Source of the DNA: Clostridia bacterium
GTDB taxonomy: Bacteria > Bacillota > Clostridia > Acetivibrionales > DSM-2933
DNA length: 64,000 nt
Direction of reading: 5' to 3'
Assembly (NCBI GenBank): GCA_026418275.1
Contig: JAOABQ010000085.1
Location: 1-64,000, forward strand
This document shows, one piece after another, positions 16,518 through 26,780 of this stretch (positions are counted from its first letter, which is position 1; each line of letters starts with the position of its first letter). Both the position numbers and the translations under genes were made by a program. The notes under the pieces are model-generated. The model was given only the letters and a program-made list of their open reading frames with translations, was not told where the DNA came from and did not search any database.

Positions 16518-17746
16518 TTTTTAATACCCCCAAACCTATAATTATTTAATATATGTGATAAATTTTTTGCAATACTTTCCCTTGTAAAGTTATTTAGAAC
16601 ATATTCCTGTCCCTTTTTTGCCATTTTCTCACACATTTCTCTACTGTTATACAACTTTAACACCGCATCCTTCAATGCATTACTATCACCTGGATTTACG
16701 ACAATGCCACCTTGTGATTCCCTGAGTATGTCAGCAGATTCTCCGCTTGCACTTAAAATTACAGGACATCCGGCCCCCAAAGCCTCAAACATTTTAGTAG
16801 GAACACTGTCCTGTAATTTATCACTTTTTAATGGAACAATCGCTGCACCAGAATATTTTAGAAACGTCAGTATCTTTTCATGTGGCTGGACTCCCAAAAA
16901 ATCAACATTTGTTAGCCCTTGTTCAAATACTTTTTGCTCTAAATCTTTTTTCTCTACTCCATCACCAATGATAAGAAACCTTATATCATTAATATCTCTA
17001 ACCTTTTGAGCCGTTTCAATGATTACATCAAGTCCCTGAGCTAGCCCTACTACTCCTGTATAAATCAAATTAAACTTTTTATTTAGTGTATGCTGCTCTA
17101 CTAAGTCAAAATCAACTTTGAAATCTAGGAATTCCGTGTCAAAACCATTGCTAATCACTTTAAGCTTTTCTTTTTCAATTCCTTTAGTAATTATTTTTTC
17201 TTTCTTTTTTCTCGTAACTACTGTGATTAGTTCTGCTTTTTTATGTATAAACTGAGCAATTTTATTGAGTACCTTATACATTAATGACTTCTCGTTTATC
17301 TCACCCATTTCCAGAGCAATATCAGGCCAAATGTCTCTTATATCAAAAACCAACGGAATCCTCTTTACTCGACTGATAACATAGCCGGATAATCCTATAA
17401 ATAGAGGAGGCGAGGATGTAATTATTAGATCATATTTCTTCCTCTTTAAAATAAAAAACATTGATGAGATCATAAAAGTTATATAATTTAATAACCGGGT
17501 TATGGAATTTTTCTTTGGTGATGCATAGACATAAAATCTATAAACCTTTATACCTTCGATTTCTTCCTTCATATACACCTTATGATTATAAGGTGGTAAT
17601 TTAATCCCTGAAGGATAATTGGGGAACCCGGTAATAACCTCTACATCATGACCTAATTTTTTTAAATTTCTTGCTAGTCCTGAAATTCTCTTTGTAGCCG
17701 CCCCCACCTCAGGAGCATAAAAATGTGTCAAAAACAGAATCCGCAC
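16514..17746 (-). CDS. GT4-family glycosyltransferase (WbuB-like)
   Basis: About 410 residues. N-terminal GT-B domain starts RILFLTHFYAPEVGAATKR; the C-terminal donor domain has LIYTGVVGLAQGLDV, FLIIGDGVEKKDLE and GAAIVPLKSDKLQDSVPTKMFEALGAGCPVI, with the EX7E-like region. Typical of WbuB-type N-acetyl-amino-sugar transferases. GTG at 17746 is preferred: GGAAGTGA lies 5 nt upstream and the previous gene's stop is 1 nt away. Another GTG three codons earlier (17755) would overlap that stop. It follows the heparinase-like gene and is translationally coupled to wecC. Acceptor and donor are unknown; an aminouronic or deoxy-amino sugar is plausible from context. Confidence 0.87.
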   Translation of the reverse strand: MRILFLTHFYAPEVGAATKRISGLARNLKKLGHDVEVITGFPNYPSGIKLPPYNHKVYMKEEIEGIKVYRFYVYASPKKNSITRLLNYITFMISSMFFILKRKKYDLIITSSPPLFIGLSGYVISRVKRIPLVFDIRDIWPDIALEMGEINEKSLMYKVLNKIAQFIHKKAELITVVTRKKKEKIITKGIEKEKLKVISNGFDTEFLDFKVDFDLVEQHTLNKKFNLIYTGVVGLAQGLDVIIETAQKVRDINDIRFLIIGDGVEKKDLEQKVFEQGLTNVDFLGVQPHEKILTFLKYSGAAIVPLKSDKLQDSVPTKMFEALGAGCPVILSASGESADILRESQGGIVVNPGDSNALKDAVLKLYNSREMCEKMAKKGQEYVLNNFTRESIAKNLSHILNNYRFGGIKK

Positions 17747-17747
17747 C

Positions 17748-19613
17748 TTATTCACTTCCCATTTCTTTATATAAATCCAATTTTGTTACTACTTTTAGTG
17801 GTAAGTTGCCTTTTACTTTATATACGATCTTTTTATTAGGTAACAATTTATTCCACTCTAAGGATATAAAACTATCCTCTACGGCCACATCTCCCAAAAC
17901 GTCGTTGAATGAAAAATCTAAAACTATATTTGCATTTTCGTAAATACATTCACATTTCTTTTTATCAATTATATTTACTTCCTTCAATAAGTGGCTTGTA
18001 TTAAAAATCAACTCAACTTCGTGAATTCCGTCCCCACAAATCTCATCTATAATAGTAAAACTTTTTGGTTTTTTAAACTCGATAGAACGTTTATGAAGAA
18101 TATTTTTGTATCCATAATGTACACCTTCAACATAATCATAAGTCTTTTCTGCTCTCCACTCTATTAATTCTGTCTTTGCTATCCTTCCTACTCTAAAACT
18201 TGCAAGCAGCTCTGATTGGTCCTGCCCATCTATTGTTACTGTGTTATGTGCTCTCGTGCTTTTAAAATAGTATCGATATTTTTTATCATGGTAGCTATAT
18301 ACGCCGGGATCAACAATTAAAGGCGTTCCAAAGGCAAAAAGTTCAAAACTCAGAGCATCTGCATGACCATGCCCCGGACAGTGTCCAGGGCCAATAGATC
18401 CGCAATCGAATACTAAATACGTATCATTCTTCCCCCATCCACTTCGCATGATAAAATATCCAGCGTTTTCTAATGCTATAGAATCGTATGGCGAGTCATA
18501 CTCCTTTAGATTTTTATACTTGTTAACACCATCTTCTCCTAACATCCAAAAGAGATACTTTAAATCATCCTCACTAGTACAATTTTTTTTAAAATCACCT
18601 CTATTAAACACAACTGCCCCAATAGCCATCAGTTCACTCGCCTTCATAGGGTAACTATAAACAGAATCATTCAAAAGCGGAACAGATCGATCCGGTCTCA
18701 TAATATAAGCCAAAGCCTCAAACATTTTTTCAAGATAATTTAATAATTTCTCAGGTATCCTAATATTGTTCTGTTTTAATAAAACATAAATCTCAAAATA
18801 ATCTTGTATTGTGACCATTTGATAGCTCGTAGAATTCTCATACTGGAAGCCATCATTATATATTTCTTCCCTCATACGGTTTGTTAATATATCTAGACCC
18901 TTTTTTACCCATTGCGTTGAGTTTTTCGTTTCTTTCAAAATAACCCCAGACCAAATTAGTGCCTTAGCATCACTTGTTAAGTGATTATTTCTTATATCAT
19001 ATTCTAAGTTATTCAATAAAAAATTAGACTGATTTATTACGGAGTCAGTCAGTTGTTGAAAAAATCGATCATCAATTTCAATATTCTTTTCTTTTATGTA
19101 ACTGATAAATACTAACCAATTTACTATTCTCCTTGAAATGGGATAGGGATCCCAAGTAATTTTTTGACCTGGAAACGTTCTATCAATCCAACAATTTATA
19201 AGATTTATGTACTTATTTAAATAGCTTCTATCACCTGAATAAATATACGCTTTTAAGAGGGTAATTCCATAATCAAAATAATTAAGATAATATCTCCACA
19301 AAGCATCTTTCTCTACCTGCATATCCCATTGAAAACTTTTTTCCAACTTAATTTCCTTATTTAAAAAAACAAACTTATCTTCCAGAATCACCTTTGCTTT
19401 TAAAAGACAATCTATTTCATCCTTGCTTTTAAACTGTACTTCTGCATAAAACGGCTGCTTACCTAAATTATTTATTTTGTAATTATATCGTTTACTATAC
19501 AACCTTTTTCCCATGTACTTATAAATACGATCATACTTCAACTTTTTAATAATTCTATAATAAACTTGATTCACTTTAATTCTCTTCAGTATTTCATAAT
19601 ACGATAAAAACAT
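17748..19613 (-). CDS. heparinase II/III-like protein
   Basis: About 621 residues from ATG 19613 (MFLSYYEIL); a GTG four codons upstream (19625) is possible, and neither has a strong ribosome site. N-terminal alpha/alpha toroid (~1-340; NCWIDRTFPGQKITWDPYPI, SRRIVNWLVF, NNHLTSDAKAL), then a heparinase II/III beta-sandwich with the hallmark GHGHADALSFELFAFG and VDPGVYSYHDKKYRY, AHNTVTIDGQDQSE. The fold cleaves uronate-containing polysaccharides by beta-elimination. No signal peptide is visible, as in many homologues inside capsule clusters, so its site of action is uncertain. It lies between the pyruvyltransferase and GT4 genes with almost no spacing. Confidence 0.85.
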   Translation of the reverse strand: MFLSYYEILKRIKVNQVYYRIIKKLKYDRIYKYMGKRLYSKRYNYKINNLGKQPFYAEVQFKSKDEIDCLLKAKVILEDKFVFLNKEIKLEKSFQWDMQVEKDALWRYYLNYFDYGITLLKAYIYSGDRSYLNKYINLINCWIDRTFPGQKITWDPYPISRRIVNWLVFISYIKEKNIEIDDRFFQQLTDSVINQSNFLLNNLEYDIRNNHLTSDAKALIWSGVILKETKNSTQWVKKGLDILTNRMREEIYNDGFQYENSTSYQMVTIQDYFEIYVLLKQNNIRIPEKLLNYLEKMFEALAYIMRPDRSVPLLNDSVYSYPMKASELMAIGAVVFNRGDFKKNCTSEDDLKYLFWMLGEDGVNKYKNLKEYDSPYDSIALENAGYFIMRSGWGKNDTYLVFDCGSIGPGHCPGHGHADALSFELFAFGTPLIVDPGVYSYHDKKYRYYFKSTRAHNTVTIDGQDQSELLASFRVGRIAKTELIEWRAEKTYDYVEGVHYGYKNILHKRSIEFKKPKSFTIIDEICGDGIHEVELIFNTSHLLKEVNIIDKKKCECIYENANIVLDFSFNDVLGDVAVEDSFISLEWNKLLPNKKIVYKVKGNLPLKVVTKLDLYKEMGSE

Positions 19614-19627
19614 AATATGACTCACTT

Positions 19628-20926
19628 TCAGTTTAATCGCTTAAAGTCGTTAACAACAATTTCCTTACCATTATTCCTTAATTCATCAATTTTTTCTGTT
19701 ATATATTTTCGAATCTCATCACTTCTATTATCAAGATCATACCAAGCATTTCTTATAGTTTCCTTTTCAAAACTCCCTAAATCAAAACAGTATTGTTCCA
19801 ACTTAAAATCCTGCATAATTCCAGGCATTTTGGGCCCCAACGCTTGATAGTATATTCCAAAAACAGGTGTATTAACGGAAAGAGAAAATATAAGTGAATG
19901 AACTCGCATTGCTATTAAGTATTTACTATAATGGTAAATCCCTTTTAAAACTTCGGGTCTATATTCTTCAATCAACAAACATCTATTGCCAAATTTACTA
20001 TTTAAACTTTCAACAAATTCGAGTGTAACCTTCCGGTCAATCTCTGTCTGACAAATGAAAGCTATTTTATAATTTTTCTCTGCTAAAATCCTTTCGATAA
20101 ATTCCCTTACCTGTGCAGTCTTAATTTCTTTCTCACCTTCATCAAGATCTCCGGTATCCCCTAACTTTGAAAACCTCAAAGTACATGTTAAAAATTCATT
20201 ACCTATTAAGTTATTGCATTTTAAAATATCTTCTGCACCCTTATAATCTATAGCTTTTATAAAAAAAGCCAAGTCCAGCATTACCTTTATTTGATTTGCC
20301 TTGTCACCTAAAATGGGTCTAAGATTATCAATGGACTTACTTTCTCTGCAAGTTAAAAAACTTGCTGTTTCAAAGAACCTTCGAAAAAAAGGTTTACTTA
20401 TACCTTCGAATGGCCCTAAGGTTTGGGGGAGAAAACCATACTTTTTTTTCAACCTTTTACTTAAAAGTAGTGGAAACGCGAAAGCAATTAGCCTAGGTAT
20501 AGACTTTCTCGCCTTGTTCCAGTAAAAAAGATTTCCTCCATTACAAACCGCTATATCGCATTCTCCAATGGCCTTTAGAGCCTTATTTTTCTTAAAAATC
20601 GCTAAACTCATTTTAGGAAACAACAAGCAAATTGGTACCAACAAAGAACTACTTACCAACTCCATTATTTTGTCAATCTTTGATTGCCTAGAAAAACCAA
20701 ATGGGCTTGGTATAAAATTTATACCTGGAAACATATTTATAAAAGTATTCTTGGCCTCCTTATAAGCTTTTGTTTTTTCGCCGTGCCTAGAGACAACTGT
20801 TATATTCTTGGCAGGCAACACCTCACTTAGTAGATCAACTGCGCCTAACCCTAGTGCTAAATCACCTGCGTTATTACTTCCCCAAGCATAAAACAGAATC
20901 ACTTTCTTACCATTTTCCATCGTCAA
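19628..20926 (-). CDS. polysaccharide pyruvyl transferase family protein
   Basis: 432 residues from TTG 20926, seven bases after GAGGGGTG; ATG two codons later is the alternative. Family features: VILFYAWGSNNAGDLALGLG near the N terminus, ICQTEIDRKVTLEF, and the C-terminal AMRVHSLIFSLSVNTPVFGIYY. WcaK/CsaB-type enzymes add pyruvate ketals from phosphoenolpyruvate to sugar residues. In S-layer bacteria pyruvylated wall polymers are the ligand of SLH domains; an SLH protein is encoded at the head of this cluster, so a link is attractive but unproven. It is in a tight run with the GT gene upstream (13 bp). Confidence 0.85.
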   Translation of the reverse strand: MTMENGKKVILFYAWGSNNAGDLALGLGAVDLLSEVLPAKNITVVSRHGEKTKAYKEAKNTFINMFPGINFIPSPFGFSRQSKIDKIMELVSSSLLVPICLLFPKMSLAIFKKNKALKAIGECDIAVCNGGNLFYWNKARKSIPRLIAFAFPLLLSKRLKKKYGFLPQTLGPFEGISKPFFRRFFETASFLTCRESKSIDNLRPILGDKANQIKVMLDLAFFIKAIDYKGAEDILKCNNLIGNEFLTCTLRFSKLGDTGDLDEGEKEIKTAQVREFIERILAEKNYKIAFICQTEIDRKVTLEFVESLNSKFGNRCLLIEEYRPEVLKGIYHYSKYLIAMRVHSLIFSLSVNTPVFGIYYQALGPKMPGIMQDFKLEQYCFDLGSFEKETIRNAWYDLDNRSDEIRKYITEKIDELRNNGKEIVVNDFKRLN

Positions 20927-20939
20927 TTTTATACACCCC

Positions 20940-22136
20940 TCAATTTTTCATCTCATCTAATAATGTTTTTATAATTATATCAATATTAAAATCTGTATTC
21001 ACTTTTTTGTAGCCTGTCAGTGCACAGGTTTGTCTATAATCTGAATCTTTAAACATTAACTCAAGTGCATCAGCAATCGCCTTACTATCCTTCTGCTCAA
21101 TTAAAGCTCCTGCACCATCTTCTAACAATTCGGGTATTCCACCCGTTTTTGTCGCTACAGTAGGAATTCCATAAGACATAGGTTCCATCAATGCTACTGG
21201 AATTCCCTCTTTATCGCCATCGTCTGCAATAATGCTAGGCAACACCACCATGTCAATTAAATTGTTTTTATATAAATCAATAAGCTCCTCATGAGATTTT
21301 CTACCTGTCATTTCAATAAAATCATTTACTCGCAATGTGTCAACTAATTCTTGGATTCCACTTTCTAAAGGTCCATCGCCAATAATTAAAATCTTGAAAT
21401 TCTTAACTCCTCTGTCGGATAGAATTTTAGCAGCTTCTACGAGATACTTGTGTCCTTTTTTATAAGTTAATCTACCCGGACAACAGCACTTATATATCTC
21501 TTTCCTCTCAGATTGCTTTAGATCTGGTGCTCCCTCTACCTTAACACCCATATGTATTACTTTTACTTTGTCTTCTAACTCTCTACCTACAATCTGTATT
21601 ACCTCATCCCTACCTTCTCGATTTATTGTCCTGCAAAAAGTTGCATCCTTAACTTTTTCCTTTAGCATGTTGTTTGTAGGAATATCAGAACGATGGACTG
21701 TAAAACTCCACGGAATATCTGTTAGCTTTGATAATATAAATGCCATGGTTGAAGTAGTGGTTCCCCAATGTGCATGAATATGTGTCACATTTTGGTCTTT
21801 CAAGTTTTTTGCAGTGTAAAAGCATTTAGGCAGTATAATGAAATTTTTTAGTGTATTTTTTACATTTCCCGTCCCTTTAACCAACATTATCAAAATGCTC
21901 CAAAACTTTTTTGAAAAAACCTTACTAAGAAAATTGATAATCATTTTAGCGTTTACTAACGGCAACCATAATGTATACTTTTTTAAATCCTCGCCACTCT
22001 TGTTATAAATATCTTTTGGTGGCTTTCTTGGCACAATAAAAATATCTGCGCACTCTTTCAGATATGTCATTTCATCAAGTATAAATGTTTCTCTCCGCCC
22101 GTAAGGTGTTTCTGCAGTTACATAAGCTATTTTCAT
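20940..22136 (-). CDS. GT4-family glycosyltransferase
   Basis: 398 residues. The N-terminal acceptor domain begins KIAYVTAETPYGRRETFILDE and contains THIHAHWGTTTSTMAFI; the C-terminal donor domain has CCCPGRLTYKKGHKYLVEAA, KILIIGDGPLE and the EX7E region IPVALMEPMSYGIPTVATKTGGIPE. It resembles colanic-acid-type enzymes (WcaL/AmsK). Retaining GT-B transferase on the cytoplasmic face, adding one sugar to the lipid-linked repeat unit. The ribosome site is TAGGGGGCGA. Donor and acceptor not assignable. Typical length. Confidence 0.87.
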   Translation of the reverse strand: MKIAYVTAETPYGRRETFILDEMTYLKECADIFIVPRKPPKDIYNKSGEDLKKYTLWLPLVNAKMIINFLSKVFSKKFWSILIMLVKGTGNVKNTLKNFIILPKCFYTAKNLKDQNVTHIHAHWGTTTSTMAFILSKLTDIPWSFTVHRSDIPTNNMLKEKVKDATFCRTINREGRDEVIQIVGRELEDKVKVIHMGVKVEGAPDLKQSERKEIYKCCCPGRLTYKKGHKYLVEAAKILSDRGVKNFKILIIGDGPLESGIQELVDTLRVNDFIEMTGRKSHEELIDLYKNNLIDMVVLPSIIADDGDKEGIPVALMEPMSYGIPTVATKTGGIPELLEDGAGALIEQKDSKAIADALELMFKDSDYRQTCALTGYKKVNTDFNIDIIIKTLLDEMKN

Positions 22137-22159
22137 TTTTAAATCGCCCCCTAAAACAA

Positions 22160-23251
22160 TTAATCATGTTCTAACAACTTGCATAAAATCTTTATTTCGT
22201 TTTCAAAATTAAATGTTGTCATTAAATCATTTTCTATAATCCCTTTATTAATATCTTTTAACTTGGTAAGAAATTGAATAATTTCCTCAACCCTATAATC
22301 AAAATTATTATGATTGCTATTCCTAATTAACATAGCATAGGGCTTATTCTTCAAAGTGTGGTAGTAATCCCCAATATTATCGCTTAAAATAACACCGATT
22401 CGTGAACCTAAATAATCAATCAGTTTAAATGGCGAGGATGTTACATTTACAATTGAATTATTTCTCAGAATTATTCCCACATCATTTAAAGCTATTTTTT
22501 CCAGAAGCTCTGATTGATCATAACTTTTCACGTTACATATGCTAGAAATATTATAATTATTAGCATATTCCTTCGCAAGTTCTATGTATTTAGGTAAGGT
22601 ATATATATTAAATTCAATATTTGGCAGTTTGTTGTAAACACATTTAACAAGTTCGAAAATAGAATCAATCTGCTGCCATTTTGAAAATCCTCCGGAATAT
22701 ACAATCCTTAATTTTCCTTCGGTTCTGATATTTTTCTTCTCTAAAGGCTTATACTCTAAATAATTATGAACTACGATTGATTTTCCATAAATCGTATCGT
22801 CTTTAAAGTATTTAGAACAAAAATGCTGCCTTTGGTTATCTGATATAAAACAGAAATAATCGCTAGCAATTACTGCCTTTCGTTCATAATAATCTAAAAC
22901 CTTTTTCTTAACATTAGATTTATGTTTTAGGTATGATTCCTCAGGTACAATACCCCTTGGTCTAAATATTATTTTCAAATTACTATTGTGTTTAATTTTT
23001 TTTCTTAAAAATAAAACATCCTTATATGAAAAAACCATAAAAAAAGTTTTTTCCTTATCATTTTGCCTAAGGTAATCATTGAGACTCATTTGCTTTGCAT
23101 ACAACTGCACTTCCTCTGATTTGTTCAAAGTCCAGTGCGTGTTAAAATAAATACGAAAGCCCAGTTTATTCAAACTGATAATAAAAGGTATTTGTTGCCT
23201 GTAGGATTCTTCTGTTGTACTCGTTATGTAAAAATATAAGATTGGTTTCAT
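22160..23251 (-). CDS. probable glycosyltransferase (GT-B type)
   Basis: 363 residues. Weaker family signal than its neighbours, but the pattern is that of a GT-B enzyme: IIFRPRGIVPEESYLKHK, then the donor half with LRIVYSGGFSKWQQIDSI, a YDQSELLEKIALNDVGIILR segment and SSPFKLIDYLGSRIGVILSDNIGDY in place of the usual EX7E motif. No membrane segment. Position in the cluster, 23 bp upstream of a GT4 gene, supports a role in repeat-unit assembly. The start follows ATGGGGGAATCC. Sugar specificity unknown. Confidence 0.7.
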   Translation of the reverse strand: MKPILYFYITSTTEESYRQQIPFIISLNKLGFRIYFNTHWTLNKSEEVQLYAKQMSLNDYLRQNDKEKTFFMVFSYKDVLFLRKKIKHNSNLKIIFRPRGIVPEESYLKHKSNVKKKVLDYYERKAVIASDYFCFISDNQRQHFCSKYFKDDTIYGKSIVVHNYLEYKPLEKKNIRTEGKLRIVYSGGFSKWQQIDSIFELVKCVYNKLPNIEFNIYTLPKYIELAKEYANNYNISSICNVKSYDQSELLEKIALNDVGIILRNNSIVNVTSSPFKLIDYLGSRIGVILSDNIGDYYHTLKNKPYAMLIRNSNHNNFDYRVEEIIQFLTKLKDINKGIIENDLMTTFNFENEIKILCKLLEHD

Positions 23252-23332
23252 TCTTTCCGGATTCCCCCATTTTTTAAATTAAACTTAATTTATTTATCAT
23301 TCACTCAATCCTAAATATTGATTAAGTAATGC

Positions 23333-25492
23333 TTATTCATAATCAATTGTTAAACTCAAAGTTTGTCCTGCAGGTATATCATACCAGACATTTAGCACTC
23401 CATTTTCGATACTAAAACAAGCTTTATCTCCATTACTTAGGTTTAAAGCCACAGGTTTTTCCTCTCTTGGTATTCTAAACGTAATGGCTTTGATTTTTTC
23501 ATCACCCGAATTTTGAGCAACTATCTTTACATACTTTTTATTGTTAAGTACATCATACTTTAAATTTTTGTTAAAATAATAATACCTTTCTACATATTTA
23601 CTTCTTGTCATCCAATATGCATTCTGTTTATCAAATTGTTCTGTCATCCACTTATAAAACTCTTTTGCATATTCTATAGTATCCTCATAGGTTTTCTTTT
23701 TCCAATCCGCATTGTACAAACCCGTGGTATCACACCATATGGAATTCGATACCTTTTCACAAAGAGGAAAGTCATGTATATAGAATTCAAAAGGTAGCTC
23801 AAGATCTATACATCTTTTTATCGCTTTAGGAAACCATATATTCTTAAGCTTTTCCTTACTTACTTTAAAAAACTGGGTATCAACAACTGCTTGATTGTAT
23901 CCAGGCTTCATGATTGAGCCTAAAGGAAGTGGATGTTTTTCCCTAGCCCTAACAATGACATATGCATCATCATAGCCCGGAAAATGCGAATATGCAGCAA
24001 GTGTTATCTTATTGTTATCAAAGGATTTAAATGTAGAAGGATGGATGGAATAATGTCCCCCATCCATATAAAGGACATTGGCTGTCAAACATCCCCTGGC
24101 TTGTAAAAAACCTAAACTCCCTACATTCTCCTGATATTCATTATCATATGTATAGTTAACAACGACTTTCTTTCCGATATTTTGAGAGTTAAACTTTAAC
24201 AAACCATCTATACTATAATTATACCCGAAGGATTCTTCCGAAACAGCATACTGGGTAATTGATGGACTTGCAGTATTTATATCGCCAGCAGCTTTTGTAA
24301 GACTAACCCCATTGATGGATACTGAGTTAATTGTGGGTTTAAACGGGTTTCTTAATAATACCAGTTGATTATTTCCAATTATACACTCTTCCTGTGAATT
24401 TCTCATTCTATTTGATGAATTAAAAAGATATTGAGTGTGAGATACAAGTTCCACCCTTGTTCTATCGGTTAATCCCTTATAAAAACCAGCGGTATTAATA
24501 TAAACATTATTAGCTACTAAGCCAAGTTCTAAAGGTTTATCTTCAAAAGCATCAACTAAGGTTTCTATTGCTTTTATTTCACGCGTTACATCACAATCAA
24601 CACCCACAGCTGCAATCCGTTTACCTGCATAAGAATCCATTGCAAGCCGTATATTGTTTTGCTTTCCCAGCAATAAATTTACAACTTCCCATCCATATAC
24701 GTATTTCCAAAACGGTTGTTTATCAACTGGATTAGATATTCCAGCACCTCCGTCTCCAACAATAAAAAACTTCCCAGGTTTATACGCTGTTAGCCTTGCA
24801 ACCGAACTCCCCTCAACGGCTATGACAGGAAAAACGGTATCAGGATCGCTGGATTTATAATTGCATATATAATTACCGCTTGGAATGTGACCATTCCTTA
24901 AAATATCAACATTCAAGGGGTATGGATTGTTATATGTAATTAAACCATTTTTACCAGAAAACACTTTTTGATTTTCAAGACTCAACCCAGAAAATAGGTC
25001 TTGAATATCTGCATCCTTTGAGGAATCTGTATATCCATTTGGACCATATTTTCTAATCTTAAAACCAGCCTGATTTGGAAACCATAAAAGTTTTACACCT
25101 GCTTCCATAAATTTCTTCACAGCAACTTTTATCTGGTTCGGGCTTACCTTGCAATTATAAGGTACGGATGTCAATTCAGACATTATAAAAATGTCAAATT
25201 CATTTTTCCATTCATCCGCATTTTCAACAAATGCTTCAAAGCCACAATATTCAATAAGCACTCCCCCTTTAAATGCATCCTCGGGTAAGGCTAGCTTGTA
25301 AGGTGCCGTATTTCTTTTTATATCAACCATAAGCATACGGTGGCTCCGATTCATTTTAGTGCTATTATCACCTAAATAGGGATTGGCCAAATCGTTCACC
25401 TGAGCCACGATTGTTGAAGATGAACTAAGTAAAAATGTAATCAGGACAATAAGTAGAATATTCAATTTCGTTTTTATTGAATCCTTTTTCAT
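23333..25492 (-). CDS. secreted protein with NodB-like deacetylase features
   Basis: 719 residues. Signal peptide or anchor at ~1-31 (LNILLIVLITFLLSSSSTIVA). An N-terminal Rossmann-like segment (~50-280; FDIFIMSELTSVPYN, GKFFIVGDGGAG) precedes a barrel-like part with VGVDCDVTREIKAIETLV and ELVSHTQYLF, which recall the Asp-Asp and SHTxxH metal motifs of NodB polysaccharide deacetylases, and DGGHYSIHPSTF. The C-terminal ~80 residues are a beta-sandwich. It may trim or deacetylate the nascent or exported polymer, as PelA- or Agd3-like enzymes do. The catalytic set is not fully matched by eye, so function is a hypothesis. It sits between wzy and two glycosyltransferases, same strand. Confidence 0.6.
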   Translation of the reverse strand: MKKDSIKTKLNILLIVLITFLLSSSSTIVAQVNDLANPYLGDNSTKMNRSHRMLMVDIKRNTAPYKLALPEDAFKGGVLIEYCGFEAFVENADEWKNEFDIFIMSELTSVPYNCKVSPNQIKVAVKKFMEAGVKLLWFPNQAGFKIRKYGPNGYTDSSKDADIQDLFSGLSLENQKVFSGKNGLITYNNPYPLNVDILRNGHIPSGNYICNYKSSDPDTVFPVIAVEGSSVARLTAYKPGKFFIVGDGGAGISNPVDKQPFWKYVYGWEVVNLLLGKQNNIRLAMDSYAGKRIAAVGVDCDVTREIKAIETLVDAFEDKPLELGLVANNVYINTAGFYKGLTDRTRVELVSHTQYLFNSSNRMRNSQEECIIGNNQLVLLRNPFKPTINSVSINGVSLTKAAGDINTASPSITQYAVSEESFGYNYSIDGLLKFNSQNIGKKVVVNYTYDNEYQENVGSLGFLQARGCLTANVLYMDGGHYSIHPSTFKSFDNNKITLAAYSHFPGYDDAYVIVRAREKHPLPLGSIMKPGYNQAVVDTQFFKVSKEKLKNIWFPKAIKRCIDLELPFEFYIHDFPLCEKVSNSIWCDTTGLYNADWKKKTYEDTIEYAKEFYKWMTEQFDKQNAYWMTRSKYVERYYYFNKNLKYDVLNNKKYVKIVAQNSGDEKIKAITFRIPREEKPVALNLSNGDKACFSIENGVLNVWYDIPAGQTLSLTIDYE

Positions 25493-25523
25493 ATTTTTAT
25501 TATTACTCCTATATTATAAATAT

Positions 25524-26780
25524 TTAAAAACTACGTTTAGGGCCTAGCGTTTCCTCAACCTCGTTGCTACTAAACACGATATTTTTATTTGATAATATAT
25601 ATAAAGCAAAAAACAAGTACATTAAATTATTCGAGACCAAATCTCCACTTGTCAGTGAAAATAAGAAATTTAAAATATATGCCCAAAACAGCCAATTATT
25701 CTTCATTCTTATAAAAGTCACTATCATAAACACTACTTGCAGCAAATATGTAAATACACCTGTAATACCAATTTCATACAATAACTCAAGAAATAAATTA
25801 TGGGGATACCAGCGGACAAATCCTAATCCCAAACTATCGCCAATTGTCCCTATTCCATTACCAAACCATAAATTACCTTTATATAGGTATGCGTTAAAAG
25901 TCATTTGATACAAAGCAATTCGTTGGTCGATTGTATTGGATTGTAAACTAAACCGCCTTAATATAGCATCAGAATTAAATATATTTAAGAAACATATTGC
26001 CAAAACAGTAAAAATTCCTATAAATACAATATTTTTCAACACTGCTCTTTTGAAACCGCTATTTTGAAATCTAATATACAGACCTATAGGTACAGTCATA
26101 AACAATATTATTTTAGATCCTGTTAATAAACTACTAGATAATATTAGTAGGCTCAAACCAATAGATAGCAATGGCTTTCTACCATATTGTTTAGTCTGCA
26201 GAATGATAAATCCTATACTCATAAACCTTGCTAACCAAATAGGATTAACCGAACCTATTGTTTGTCTTTGAAACCATGCCCCTTCAATAATAGCGTTCCT
26301 ATTTGTCAAAAACAAATAAAACAGATAAATTGAAAAAATTGTAGAAACAAATATAATAAACTTTTCAATAAATTCTCTTTCTTTTTTTTTGAAATAACCA
26401 ATAAGCAATAATATTACAACAGGAATGAAGGATAAACTTAAATGACCTCTAAACTTCCACCAAGCATACTCTGAATCTACAGCCATTGAGTATGTAAACG
26501 AAAATAGATATACTGCTAAGAATAATGTTATAACCCCCATCGAACAAAACACAGCTTTATTCACTGCTAATTTCTCACGTGAAATTACAAAAATAAAAAT
26601 ACTAAGTCCAAAAACAAAATACATTAACAACATTCTGTTTGATTCAATCCCGATTGAGGAAAGTATTGTACTTAAAAACAAGCCAATCGAAAGCATAGCA
26701 ACACTATATCTATTTTTAAACGCAATAACAACTCCAACGATAATTGAAGCAATTAAAATGTAATTTAATATATTAATCAC
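25524..26780 (-). CDS. O-antigen ligase/polymerase family protein (Wzy-like)
   Basis: 418 residues with ten or more membrane helices and one large external loop (~180-340). The Wzy_C-type segment is around IGTIGDSLGLGFVRWYPHNLFLELLYEIG, where the conserved PHN(x)L..E..E(L)G pattern is clear. It polymerises flipped repeat units on the outer face of the membrane. The ATG overlaps the wzx stop by 4 nt. Low identity is normal for the family, so assignment rests on topology, motif and neighbourhood. A ligase function cannot be excluded, but polymerase is the better fit next to a flippase. Confidence 0.83.
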   Translation of the reverse strand: MINILNYILIASIIVGVVIAFKNRYSVAMLSIGLFLSTILSSIGIESNRMLLMYFVFGLSIFIFVISREKLAVNKAVFCSMGVITLFLAVYLFSFTYSMAVDSEYAWWKFRGHLSLSFIPVVILLLIGYFKKKEREFIEKFIIFVSTIFSIYLFYLFLTNRNAIIEGAWFQRQTIGSVNPIWLARFMSIGFIILQTKQYGRKPLLSIGLSLLILSSSLLTGSKIILFMTVPIGLYIRFQNSGFKRAVLKNIVFIGIFTVLAICFLNIFNSDAILRRFSLQSNTIDQRIALYQMTFNAYLYKGNLWFGNGIGTIGDSLGLGFVRWYPHNLFLELLYEIGITGVFTYLLQVVFMIVTFIRMKNNWLFWAYILNFLFSLTSGDLVSNNLMYLFFALYILSNKNIVFSSNEVEETLGPKRSF

